A stretch of DNA of 60,447 nucleotides. Origin: a virus. The notes beneath the pieces were generated by a model. The model worked only from the letters and a program-made list of their open reading frames with translations. It was not told the DNA's origin and did no database searches. A program made the translations under genes and the position numbers. Positions 1 through 6,254 of the stretch are shown in pieces (within the stretch, counting starts at the first letter, position 1; each line of letters opens with the position of its first letter). The stretch spans positions 1 to 60,447 of IMG/VR virus record IMGVR_UViG_3300031885_000015; one strand, written 5' to 3'.

Positions 1-127
1 GAGCCTCTCCAGTGTTCACAGTAGTTATCTGGACTACCGCACCAGCAGCCAAACCTTCACTCCCAGCAGGCTTGTCTGGAGGTAGCCCCCAGCTTAGTCT
101 CTCGAGTCTCGTGGCAGTCTCTAGCAT
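1..127. repeat. terminal direct repeat, left copy (circular overlap)
   Basis: These 127 bases are identical to 60321-60447 at the other end of the window. An exact repeat of 127 nt at contig ends is what a de Bruijn assembler with k=127 leaves on a circular or circularly permuted molecule, so I read it as an assembly overlap rather than a biological terminal repeat. The gene reading through it (TerS) stays open when the ends are joined, which supports circular closure. Confidence 0.95.
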
Positions 128-775
128 CTCTAGTGCTACCTTAGCTGGTAGCCGGTCTGCATGTAGCTTGAGGTACTCAACCGCTTGAGTAAACAGCTGT
201 GAGCCAGCTGATGCATGTCGACCTTCCATCTTACGTACTTCGTATGCTCTGAGATGCTCTCGCTCTAGGTCCCTGAATGCATCGTAGGCCTTAGCTCGGA
301 TACGCCAATGATGAAGCTTCATAAGTATCTCAACCACTTGATGCTGCACACTGACCAGTTCAGTTATGCGAGCTATCGATCGGTGACCCTTCGTGTACTT
401 CATTTCTCGATATATCTTAAAGAGGTCGTAGTGAGGAATCAGCTCGCCGTCTAGACGCTCCCATAGTGGGAGGCCACCCACGTTGGCATAGCCATCCACG
501 TAGCTGATCGACACAACAACTTCATCAGGTGGGATAAGAGCTGCTGGCACTGTGGTTGAGTGTTCGTGTGAGGCGACGAAGACAAGAGTCCGGTCGGCGT
601 CGATATATGCTAGAGGTAGGCCTTCTGGGGTCTGGGCTAGCTGGGCCTGGTATGCAACTACTCGCTCCCCCATTGCTCGCATTGCTCTCATCTTCCCTTG
701 GTCCCAGGCCAAGGGATCATCATGCTCTACTTGCAGAGGATCTTCATGTGCTACTAGAGTTGCTTGCTCAAGCAT
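1..775 (-). CDS. terS: small terminase subunit (TerS), N-terminal part across the join
   Basis: The start ATG is at 773-775, preceded by AGGTGGTGG and by an in-frame stop just upstream. The frame stays open to base 1 and continues at 60320-60151, giving about 314 residues. The N-terminal two thirds are charged and helical, with a segment (KYTKGHRSIARITEL) suited to a DNA-binding helix-turn-helix. I assign TerS from position (first gene of the late operon, directly upstream of TerL) and size, not from a clear family motif. TerS recognises the packaging site and regulates TerL. Confidence 0.65.
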   Translation of the reverse strand, partial: MLEQATLVAHEDPLQVEHDDPLAWDQGKMRAMRAMGERVVAYQAQLAQTPEGLPLAYIDADRTLVFVASHEHSTTVPAALIPPDEVVVSISYVDGYANVGGLPLWERLDGELIPHYDLFKIYREMKYTKGHRSIARITELVSVQHQVVEILMKLHHWRIRAKAYDAFRDLEREHLRAYEVRKMEGRHASAGSQLFTQAVEYLKLHADRLPAKVALEMLETATRLERLSWGLPPDKPAGSEGLAAGAVVQITTVNTGEA

Positions 776-832
776 TGTTGCCACCACCTAGACTGCAGTT
801 TGACGGCTCAGTTTCTATAGCTCTCCAATATA

Positions 833-862
833 AGTATACCATAAAGATCCCGGGTTCGTCAA
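833..862 (-). promoter_or_regulatory. putative late-operon promoter
   Basis: On the minus strand TTGACG (862-857) and TATACT (838-833) are separated by 18 bp, ending 57 bp before the TerS start. This is the only sigma-70-like promoter seen before the 19-kb leftward late operon. Confidence 0.6.
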
Positions 863-923
863 CGGTTCTCGTCTAGATTTTCTTTTCTGTGCATGTTTGG
901 ATGGATAACTACTGCGTCTTCCC

Positions 924-1005
924 GTGATCTAAAATCCTGGTGTGATTTTTTTGACCCCATAGTCTAGATTCCGGTGATCTGAAATCCTGGTGTGATTTTT
1001 TGACC
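924..1005. repeat. pair of about 32-bp direct repeats upstream of the late promoter
   Basis: GTGATCT[A/G]AAATCCTGG followed by TGTGATTTTTT(T)GACC occurs at 924-956 and 974-1005, with 50 bp between repeat starts. The repeats lie 60-170 bp upstream of the putative late promoter. They look like paired binding sites for an activator or repressor, or part of a packaging site. The rest of 776-1056 holds no gene. Confidence 0.8.
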
Positions 1006-1056
1006 GCACGACGTAGAATAACAACAATTTTTTACAAACCACCACGCTTTATAAAA

Positions 1057-1087
1057 AAAGTAGGAAGGATTTTATCCTTCCTACTTT
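1057..1087 (-). terminator. intrinsic terminator of the 1097-1381 gene
   Basis: A 13-bp perfect stem (1057-1069 with 1075-1087) is followed on the minus strand by seven T residues. It lies just after the stop of the leftward gene at 1097. Confidence 0.85.
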
Positions 1088-1096
1088 ACCAACTAT

Positions 1097-1381
1097 TTAC
1101 TTCTTACTCTTTCTATATCTTTCCACCACCCCCCACACATAACTATAATTACTATTCAACTCATGACTAATCTCACCCACCGTTTTACCTACATCCCACA
1201 TTCTCCTAATCACACTACCCTTACTTTCAACCCCTTCCTTTTTTACAAATCCCTCACACTTACTTACAACACCATACACGAAACTATAATTCACCCCCAA
1301 TTCCTTACTTATCTCACTCACACTCTTACCACCAACATACAACCTCCTAAACTCCTCACTCTTACCACCTTTTCTTCTCAC
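1097..1381 (-). CDS. tandem helix-turn-helix protein, cytosine-depleted gene
   Basis: A 94-residue protein of two similar units (about residues 6-42 and 53-90). Each has a hydrophobic helix, GK-x-V-x-EIS, and a NYS(F/Y)V(Y/W)GVV recognition-like helix. The same unit occurs in proteins at 2995, 4693 and 12556, so this is a paralogous DNA-binding family of the phage. The GTG start has AAAGGAGG about 10 nt upstream. The coding strand has only three C in 285 nt, unlike all neighbours. The gene has its own promoter and terminator. Role unknown; a regulator or origin-binding protein for the adjacent repeats is inference. Confidence 0.8.
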   Translation of the reverse strand: MRRKGGKSEEFRRLYVGGKSVSEISKELGVNYSFVYGVVSKCEGFVKKEGVESKGSVIRRMWDVGKTVGEISHELNSNYSYVWGVVERYRKSKK

Positions 1382-1413
1382 CTAACCTCAACCTCCTTTT
1401 AACCTTCAACCTA

Positions 1414-1442
1414 ATTATATTGTATCATAGAATCAATCCAAA
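1414..1442 (-). promoter_or_regulatory. weak promoter for the 1097-1381 gene
   Basis: On the minus strand a perfect TATAAT (1419-1414) sits 17 bp after a poor -35 (TTTGGA). It is positioned correctly for the leftward gene. Confidence 0.45.
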
Positions 1443-1503
1443 CACAACCCCAAACCAAATACTCGAAATATTCAAATTATTCCCTAAACTAACACCAACA
1501 TTT

Positions 1504-1678
1504 CAACACTTAACTAACCATCTAACTTACCCTAACTACTACAAACCCAAACATCTCAATACTTAACTAACGATAGAACTATAACTACTTCCCTTCTCGA
1601 ACGGCTTTGAAGCTCTTCAACACTTAACTAACAATAGAACTAATCACCAACAGTTAAACACTTAACTAACAATAGAAC
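1504..1678. repeat. iteron family A (CAACACTTAACTAAC, four copies)
   Basis: The motif CAACACTTAACTAAC followed by N-AT(A/C)(G/T)AAC occurs at 1504, 1557, 1618 and 1656 (first bases), each about 23 nt, with spacings of 53, 61 and 38. All copies face the same way. This is the first of three repeat families in the gene-free stretch 1382-2147. Confidence 0.85.
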
Positions 1679-1684
1679 AACAAA

Positions 1685-1754
1685 GTCAGAACATTCCGAA
1701 AGTCAGAACATTTCGAAAAGTCAGAACATTCCGAAAGTCAGAATATTCCAAAAG
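1685..1754. repeat. iteron family B (GTCAGAACATTCCGAAA, four tandem copies)
   Basis: Four nearly identical units begin at 1685, 1702, 1720 and 1737, a head-to-tail array with 17-18 bp period. The period is under two helical turns, so bound proteins would lie along nearly one face. Such arrays are typical of plasmid and phage origins or operators. Confidence 0.9.
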
Positions 1755-1992
1755 AAGCACCTACCCACCAATTAAAACTACACCCTGCCAGCTCCCTCCA
1801 CCCTAGAAGCACCTACACACCAATTAAAACTAGCCCTCCTCACAACACCTGCGCACCAATTAAAACTAGCCCCCACAAGCACCTGCCCACCGATTAAAAC
1901 TAGTCCCCACAACTACCTGCACACCAATTAAAACTAGTCTCCCGTAGCATGTTGGTGACTGACCTGGCGCAAAGAGTTTCGTCACGGGGCTC

Positions 1993-2024
1993 CTGGTCAC
2001 CAGTTTGAACTGGTCACCAGTTTG
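1993..2024. promoter_or_regulatory. operator-like tandem palindrome
   Basis: CTGGTCACCAGTTTG is present twice in tandem (1993-2009 and 2010-2024). The overlap forms the perfect palindrome AACTGGT-C-ACCAGTT at 2008-2022. A further CTGGTCACCAG lies near 2750. Spaced palindromes of this size suit a dimeric regulator. Confidence 0.6.
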
Positions 2025-2147
2025 TCTACGCCAACGCCCCACCTGTACACCGGTTAAAACTCCTCTCCGACGCAACCGCACACCGGTTAAAACTCCCCAC
2101 CGCAGCAGCCTTGGTTTCTGTCGCGAAAGTTGCATGTATGGAAACCG

Positions 2148-2176
2148 TTGACTTTTGCCCAGAAGTATAGTATAAT
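2148..2176 (+). promoter_or_regulatory. strong sigma-70 type promoter
   Basis: TTGACT (2148-2153), a 17-bp spacer and TATAAT (2171-2176), followed by AAAGGAGGTG and the ATG at 2217. One of a set of very similar promoters in this genome. Confidence 0.9.
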
Positions 2177-2216
2177 TAAGGTAGAAGTACAAAATAGATG
2201 AAAGGAGGTGAACAGA

Positions 2217-2516
2217 ATGGCCACCATGACGGAAGCAGCTGCAAAGAGAGTTGTTCTTGGTTGTACTAGCTGCAAGGAGTGCATAGACGACCAGAACAGA
2301 GATTGCAGCACGTGTCCAGAACAGAACAAGGAGACCAACTGCAAGTGGTGTGTGAAGCACAACGACACCAACTGCAGCAGTTGTCTTTGTGTCACCTGCT
2401 GTAATTGTTGTGACGAGCTAGCATGTAGCATCCGAGCCACAGGTCCTCCTTGTGGGCTGGTGCTACGTGAAACCCAACTAGCTACAGCACTTCTAGCTAC
2501 ACTCAACAAGAACTAA
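2217..2516 (+). CDS. Cys-rich protein with repeated CxxC knuckles
   Basis: A 99-residue protein with 16 cysteines, all within residues 16-75. They are arranged as repeated CxxC pairs with acidic/Asn-rich links (patterns such as DCSTC, NCKWC, NCSSC), then CC-x-CC. The ATG at 2217 is preferred because AAAGGAGGTG (2201-2210) is ideally spaced. It is the first gene behind a strong promoter, so early high expression is likely. The pattern suggests a metal-binding (Zn or metallothionein-like) protein; I do not recognise the family. The C-terminal 25 residues lack Cys. Confidence 0.75.
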   Translation: MATMTEAAAKRVVLGCTSCKECIDDQNRDCSTCPEQNKETNCKWCVKHNDTNCSSCLCVTCCNCCDELACSIRATGPPCGLVLRETQLATALLATLNKN

Positions 2517-2559
2517 CTTCACAGACCCTAAGTGCACCTGTAGGAAGGAGGAGTTGTCG

Positions 2560-2667
2560 GTGTCGACCACCAACGGGATTCGAGTTGCAATTTGCCTCAT
2601 ATGTGCACCAGTGGTCGTGACCATCCTGTACACGGCTGCACTTGCCATACAGTATCTCGCGCGTTAA
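2560..2667 (+). CDS. 35-residue membrane peptide, copy 1
   Basis: A GTG start with GGAAGGAGG about 8 nt upstream; the product has one hydrophobic segment (residues about 8-30, rich in V, I, L, A) and ends QYLAR. The protein is identical to that encoded at 5758-5865; the DNA differs by one synonymous change and the stop codon (TAA here, TAG there). It follows the Cys-rich gene behind the same promoter. Function unknown; a toxin-like or membrane-modifying early peptide is possible. Confidence 0.75.
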   Translation: MSTTNGIRVAICLICAPVVVTILYTAALAIQYLAR

Positions 2668-2747
2668 CTAGTAACTTCATAAACTCGAGCAGACCTGCAA
2701 CTACAGAACGCCAGGTTGTAGGAAACACTCGGGTTGCAGTTTGGGCC

Positions 2748-2915
2748 CCTGGTCACCAGATGCCCCCGACACATACCAACCCACCCACCCACCAGTTAAA
2801 ACTCCTGCCCGACATTTTGTTCGACCCAATCAGTCTGTTGACCAGGAGCCTTGCCCCGTCCTGCTCACCAGATGCCCCCGGCGCGTACCAACCCACCCAC
2901 CCACCAGTTAAAACT
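2748..2915. repeat. pair of 56-bp direct repeats
   Basis: Positions 2748-2803 and 2860-2915 are near-identical, with a few substitutions. Each runs from CCTG[G/C]TCACCAG to the family C iteron TTAAAACT and contains the run ACCCACCCACCCACC. This shows local duplication of the repeat region. The interval 2668-2940 has no gene I can support. Confidence 0.85.
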
Positions 2916-2940
2916 AGTGACTGGCACTAACATAAAAAGA

Positions 2941-2966
2941 GGAAGGCTAGGATGACCTAGCCTTCC
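2941..2966 (-). terminator. intrinsic terminator of the 2995-3486 gene
   Basis: An 11-bp perfect stem (2941-2951 with 2956-2966) with loop ATGA, followed on the minus strand by TCTTTTTAT. Confidence 0.85.
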
Positions 2967-2994
2967 CCTTCGACCTCTTGGGCTGCTATTAGCT

Positions 2995-3486
2995 CTAAGC
3001 TACAACCTTGGTCTGGACTGTAGCTGTCCGATCACGACGGTGCTTACTGATGACAGTATGCACGTAGGAGTAGTTGCTGTTGGTCGCGTGAGCGATCTGG
3101 CCGATCGTCATGTCACCCTCATCCCACAGCCGACGGAACAGATCAGCCTTCTCACCCTTGATACGACTGGTGATTGGCTGACCCTTGTCCTTCGCATGCC
3201 TCGTTACGACGGAGCGCACGAAGGAGTAGTTGCTGCCAGTGGCACGAGCGATCGTCGGAATGTCCTTGCCCTCGTCGTAGAGCCTGCGGAACATGTCGCT
3301 CTTCGTCTCCTTAGACTCTTCGACCACCTGAGGCTGCTCGACCTTCGGCTCGTCGGTCGCCTGTACACTGTCGGTCACCTGCACGTTGTCGGTCACTGGA
3401 CGCACGTCGTCAGCCACCGGACGCACCTCCTGCTTGTCGGTCGTTCCACCCACCTGAGACCTCTTCGACTTACCGTTGCTAGCCAT
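2995..3486 (-). CDS. tandem helix-turn-helix protein
   Basis: A 163-residue protein. Residues 1-70 are low complexity with a repeated V-x-DNV/TDSVQ-like pattern. Two HTH units follow (about 72-110 and 118-155) of the form (M/L)FRRLYDEGKD-IPTIARATGSNYSFVRSVV. I start at 3486 because AAAGGAGG lies upstream of that ATG and because the promoter occupies 3521-3549, inside the longer reading frame. Paralogue of the proteins at 1097, 4693 and 12556. Probably a DNA-binding regulator; target unknown. Confidence 0.8.
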   Translation of the reverse strand: MASNGKSKRSQVGGTTDKQEVRPVADDVRPVTDNVQVTDSVQATDEPKVEQPQVVEESKETKSDMFRRLYDEGKDIPTIARATGSNYSFVRSVVTRHAKDKGQPITSRIKGEKADLFRRLWDEGDMTIGQIAHATNSNYSYVHTVISKHRRDRTATVQTKVVA

Positions 3487-3520
3487 CTGACTGAAACCTC
3501 CTTTCGATCCTTCTAACTTA

Positions 3521-3549
3521 ATTATACTATACTTGAGAGCAAAAGTCAA
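3521..3549 (-). promoter_or_regulatory. strong promoter, leftward
   Basis: On the minus strand TTGACT (3549-3544), 17 bp, TATAAT (3526-3521), driving the HTH gene at 3486. Divergent from the promoter at 3800 across a 250-bp gene-free spacer, in which I see only one weak family C-like repeat. Confidence 0.88.
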
Positions 3550-3799
3550 CATGGACATAGCTGCAACTTCAAGCTCTTATACGCAATGTAGACACTGCAC
3601 CCCGGAGCTCCAAACGGCCATCGCCCCAGTCCCACTCACCAGCCACTGCTGGTAAGCCATTCGCAGCGTCGACCAGGCCGAAACTACCACAGCCCTATTA
3701 AAACTGAGCCTCGCAGCAACCACTGCAGTAACCACCACAGCAGCTAGTGTCAAGCAACAACTTCAGAGAATGCCACGAAAGTCACATGTATGGAGACTG

Positions 3800-3828
3800 T
3801 TGACTTTGAGCTCAAAATAGAGTATAAT
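3800..3828 (+). promoter_or_regulatory. strong promoter, rightward
   Basis: TTGACT (3800-3805), 17 bp, TATAAT (3823-3828). The 20 bp before it share the pattern CATGTATGGA-AC-GTTGACTTT with the promoter at 2148, so the two promoters derive from one ancestor. Confidence 0.9.
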
Positions 3829-3865
3829 TAAGATAGAAGGTACGAGATGAAGGGAGGTGACACGA

Positions 3866-4396
3866 ATGAACTACCCCAAACAGCTCAGCCGAGATCAAGC
3901 TGACGAGATCGTCAATACTCGTCACAAGGATCTCGTAGCAGGCGTGGGCGAAGGCCCATCGCTCGATGGCGACTACGAACAGACTGAAGAGAGCCACGTG
4001 TACGGGCTCGATGACGGCACTGCTCTCGTTGTGCGACACAACAAGGTTAGCTACATCGAAGGTGGCGAAGCAACTAAGCTTCTCAACAAGTTCGACTCAC
4101 AGCTCCCAGGCTTGCACAACGACGACGTGTGGTACCTTGTTCTGAGCGGCCTCGTAGCCGAAGACCTCAAGGAGAAGGGTCTCCACAAGACTAGCGTTCA
4201 AGACCTCACCTCGAAGCTGTTTTTCAACCTGCAGCAGGCACACGAGTACATGGAGCAGTGGGCTGCAGCTAGACAGCGAGAGGAAGATGCGGTGCTGTTC
4301 GCTGACGACGAGCACGACTTGCTGATTGCCAAGAACCCTGAAACCAAGCTTGAGAGGTTCTGGTACCTCATCCCTATCCGAGTAGCCTGTCGATAG
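3866..4396 (+). CDS. unknown early acidic protein
   Basis: A 176-residue soluble acidic protein, first gene behind the promoter at 3800. The ATG at 3866 is chosen for the AGGGAGGTGA ending 6 nt upstream. It contains a basic, positively spaced helix near the end (QAHEYMEQWAAARQREED) and no recognisable catalytic motif. High expression and early position suggest a host takeover or regulatory role; this is inference only. Confidence 0.7.
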   Translation: MNYPKQLSRDQADEIVNTRHKDLVAGVGEGPSLDGDYEQTEESHVYGLDDGTALVVRHNKVSYIEGGEATKLLNKFDSQLPGLHNDDVWYLVLSGLVAEDLKEKGLHKTSVQDLTSKLFFNLQQAHEYMEQWAAARQREEDAVLFADDEHDLLIAKNPETKLERFWYLIPIRVACR

Positions 4397-4625
4397 CTAG
4401 GTAGCTAACAAGCAACCACTAACAGAGACCAAACGGGAGTGAGAGTACCGTCCGTAGCGCAAAGCGCTCTATACGGAAACCACTCGGGATGCGATGAAAC
4501 GTCCTGAGCGTCCGGCCCGCCCTCTGGCAAAAACGCCAGATAGGCGTTGCTCTCCCCCACCACATAAAACGAGGAAACCTCAGCTGACTCCAGAGCCAAC
4601 CCTAAAAGTCACTCCATTGAGACTC
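4397..4625. other. gene-free stretch with nested hairpins
   Basis: No gene supported. On the + strand a hairpin (CCGTAGCGC-AAA-GCGC...TACGG, about 4451-4477) is enclosed by GAGTG/CACTC, and TCTGGC-AAAAAC-GCCAGA forms a second hairpin at 4523-4540. It could be the 3' leader or terminator region of the 3866 transcript or a small RNA. No T run follows either hairpin. Confidence 0.4.
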
Positions 4626-4654
4626 TTGTCTTTTTTACACTTATGTAGTATAAT
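4626..4654 (+). promoter_or_regulatory. promoter, rightward
   Basis: TTGTCT (4626-4631), 17 bp, TATAAT (4649-4654), followed by AAAGGAGGTGG and the TTG start at 4693. Confidence 0.85.
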
Positions 4655-4692
4655 TAAAGTAGGATCAGAGTAGAGCAAAGGAGGTGGGAACA

Positions 4693-5085
4693 TTGACCTA
4701 CAAGAACCTTCAGCGACGCGCGAGTGAGCTAGGGCTCTCGCCCTTTGGTAAGTCGCAGACGCAACTCGAGGCTGAGATCCAGCAGGCTGGCAGTGCTACT
4801 CCCACCAAGAGCAGCCAGATCAGAGCCCTACACGACAAGGGGTACTCAGTGTCTGAGATCGCTCAGATGCTGAACCTCAACTACAGCTTCGCCTACGGAG
4901 TGGTTCAAAAGCACTCTGGTGCCAGGAAAGAAGCCACTCCTAGGCCCCCCAGCAGAAGCCAGCAGATCCGAGAGCTAGCTGAGACCGGTGTAGCAAGGAA
5001 GGAGATATGCACTCGGCTCGGAGTCACCTACAGCCTCGTGTACAACGCCTTGAACAACCCTCCGAAGGGAGGTACCAAGGGGTGA
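4693..5085 (+). CDS. SAP-like plus tandem helix-turn-helix protein
   Basis: A 130-residue protein started at TTG 4693, ideally spaced from AAAGGAGGTGG. Residues 1-30 resemble a SAP-type DNA-binding helix pair (KNLQRRASELGLSP-GKSQ-LEAEI). Two HTH units follow (about 38-73 and 84-120) with the family signature LNYSFAYGVV and GVTYSLVYNAL. Paralogue of the genes at 1097, 2995 and 12556. First gene of a short operon to about 6030. Likely DNA-binding regulator. Confidence 0.8.
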   Translation: MTYKNLQRRASELGLSPFGKSQTQLEAEIQQAGSATPTKSSQIRALHDKGYSVSEIAQMLNLNYSFAYGVVQKHSGARKEATPRPPSRSQQIRELAETGVARKEICTRLGVTYSLVYNALNNPPKGGTKG

Positions 5086-5234
5086 CCTATCCACAGGCGT
5101 TCCTAGTTTGCTCGCTCGCGCTGCTCGTGCTGTCGATGACAGGTCTTGCCATCGAGGACTGGCTGAAGTGGCGAAAGTACCAACCGCAGAGGCTAAAAGC
5201 CTCAAGGAGGAGCAAGCGATGCCCCACCCCCTAG
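5082..5234 (+). CDS. small single-span membrane protein
   Basis: A 50-residue product with GTG start overlapping the previous stop (GTGA) and AGGGAGG upstream. One hydrophobic segment (residues about 6-24) is followed by a strongly basic tail (KWRKY...RRSKR), giving an N-out/C-in topology. Its 3' end overlaps the next gene by 16 nt. Function unknown. Confidence 0.65.
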   Translation: MTYPQAFLVCSLALLVLSMTGLAIEDWLKWRKYQPQRLKASRRSKRCPTP

Positions 5235-5707
5235 AACGAGACAGTAGGGTTCCAAGCTTCAACTATCCAAAGTCCACTGAGGATTACATCAAGTGGTGCA
5301 AGGCCGCCATCCTCGATGGCGGTAACCTCGGTGGATGGGACCCAGAGAACCCGCTTGCCGCAGACACCAAGTACGGCTCGTCAGTCAATGTGTTCGACGG
5401 GGTGCTGACCACGGAGCTAGGACAGTGGGCAGTCCTCATCTACCTAGGGGGCGAAGTGACCCAGAGAGATGAGACAGGGATTCCCACCTCCTACTCAAGG
5501 CTAGTAGTCAGCATGTGGGGGCCTGACAAGCTCGCCTGCCTGATCAGGTACCCCTACCAGCGGCCGTCACAAGTGGAGCTTCGAACGTGTCATTACTGCT
5601 ACAAGGAAAACGTTCCGACCGTGCAGCTATCGTTCGCCGGCCGAGCCTGCGTCGGGTGTCGAAAGAAGCTTGTGGCAGAGTACGAGTATCCAGGCTGGAC
5701 GAAGTAA
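5219..5707 (+). CDS. unknown protein with C-terminal zinc ribbon
   Basis: A 162-residue protein; the ATG at 5219 has AAGGAGGAG upstream. The C-terminal third contains two CxxC pairs (CHYC and CVGC, about residues 123-146) 18 residues apart, a zinc-ribbon pattern. The N-terminal part is mixed alpha/beta with several Trp and no known motif. Third gene of the operon begun at 4626. Confidence 0.7.
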   Translation: MPHPLERDSRVPSFNYPKSTEDYIKWCKAAILDGGNLGGWDPENPLAADTKYGSSVNVFDGVLTTELGQWAVLIYLGGEVTQRDETGIPTSYSRLVVSMWGPDKLACLIRYPYQRPSQVELRTCHYCYKENVPTVQLSFAGRACVGCRKKLVAEYEYPGWTK

Positions 5708-5757
5708 GCGCTAGGTACCTAAGTACTAGGTACCCAAGTACCAAGGAGGGGTTGTCG

Positions 5758-5865
5758 GTGTCGACCACCAACGGGATTCGAGTTGCAATTTGCCTCATAT
5801 GTGCACCAGTGGTCGTGACCATCCTGTACACGGCTGCACTTGCCATACAGTACCTCGCGCGTTAG
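5758..5865 (+). CDS. 35-residue membrane peptide, copy 2
   Basis: Encodes exactly the same 35 residues as 2560-2667, with a GTG start after AAGGAGGGG. About 118 bp including the ribosome binding site are duplicated. The near absence of third-position changes indicates recent duplication or gene conversion. Confidence 0.75.
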   Translation: MSTTNGIRVAICLICAPVVVTILYTAALAIQYLAR

Positions 5866-5916
5866 CGGTACAACGCCTCGAAGCATGAGGTACCTAAGTA
5901 CAAGGAGGGCATAACA

Positions 5917-6030
5917 GTGGGTGACATACTCTGCTCCTGGTGTCTGCGTAGCGTTGATTGCAGCTATGAGGGTTGCAGCTGCGACGGGTGTCCAGGCGAA
6001 CAGTATGACGAGCTCCTAGCTACAAGCTAG
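5917..6030 (+). CDS. 37-residue Cys-rich miniprotein
   Basis: A GTG start with AAGGAGGG upstream. Six Cys lie between residues 6 and 25 (CSWC, CSYEGC, CDGC). Like the 2217 gene it is paired with a copy of the 35-residue membrane peptide, so the pair Cys-rich protein plus membrane peptide occurs twice, in opposite order. Possibly a zinc knuckle; function unknown. Confidence 0.6.
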   Translation: MGDILCSWCLRSVDCSYEGCSCDGCPGEQYDELLATS

Positions 6031-6114
6031 AGGCTACGAGCTACGAGCTAAAAGCCGCGGTGGCAAAACGAAACTCGGCGGCCGCAAAACGAGAGTGCCT
6101 CACTACAAGCGGAA

Positions 6115-6143
6115 GTGCCTAGGCAGCCTAGGGGCCTAGGCAC
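6115..6143 (+). terminator. probable terminator of the 4626 operon
   Basis: A 9-bp perfect stem GTGCCTAGG (6115-6123) with CCTAGGCAC (6135-6143), followed by GCCCTTTCATTTT. The T run is interrupted, so strength is uncertain. Confidence 0.6.
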
Positions 6144-6151
6144 GCCCTTTC

Positions 6152-6178
6152 ATTTTCGCACATTTTCGCACTTATAAT
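6152..6178 (+). promoter_or_regulatory. tandem decamer and -10-like box
   Basis: ATTTTCGCAC is repeated exactly (6152-6161, 6162-6171) and is followed by TATAAT at 6173-6178. No good -35 is present, so an activator bound at the repeats could be required. It lies 77 bp before the next gene. Confidence 0.45.
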
Positions 6179-6254
6179 TTTCGACGAAATGGGGCATACT
6201 AAAAATAGCAGGGTAAGGCTCAGATAGGCCCTGACTATTAGAGGAGGTGTCCAC

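Larger units (their letters stand above)
1765..2917. repeat. iteron family C (CACC-RR-TTAAAACTA/C, nine copies)
   Basis: An 18-bp element, consensus NNCACC[A/G][A/G]TTAAAACT[A/C][G/C], occurs near 1765, 1816, 1852, 1886, 1920, 2046, 2079, 2788 and 2900, all in the same orientation. A weaker match lies near 3697. The copies flank the promoter and gene at 2148-2516. A shared regulator or initiator binding site is the likely role. Confidence 0.85.

Noticed and set aside
552-876. Rightward frames of 79 and 106 codons
   Set aside because: They are antisense to the TerS frame, which runs leftward through the window edge with a proper start and ribosome binding site.
1163-1402. Rightward frame rich in Thr, Leu and Pro
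   Set aside because: Antisense shadow caused by the G-poor strand; no ribosome binding site.
1685-1754. Possible CRISPR-like array
   Set aside because: Units are 17-18 bp head to tail with no spacers, and the other repeat families have short irregular gaps and no cas genes.
2592-2930. Rightward frame of 112 codons
   Set aside because: Runs through the 56-bp direct repeats and iterons, overlaps the membrane peptide gene in another frame, and has no ribosome binding site.
4405-4599. Leftward frame of 64 codons
   Set aside because: No ribosome binding site or promoter; lies in the hairpin-rich gap.
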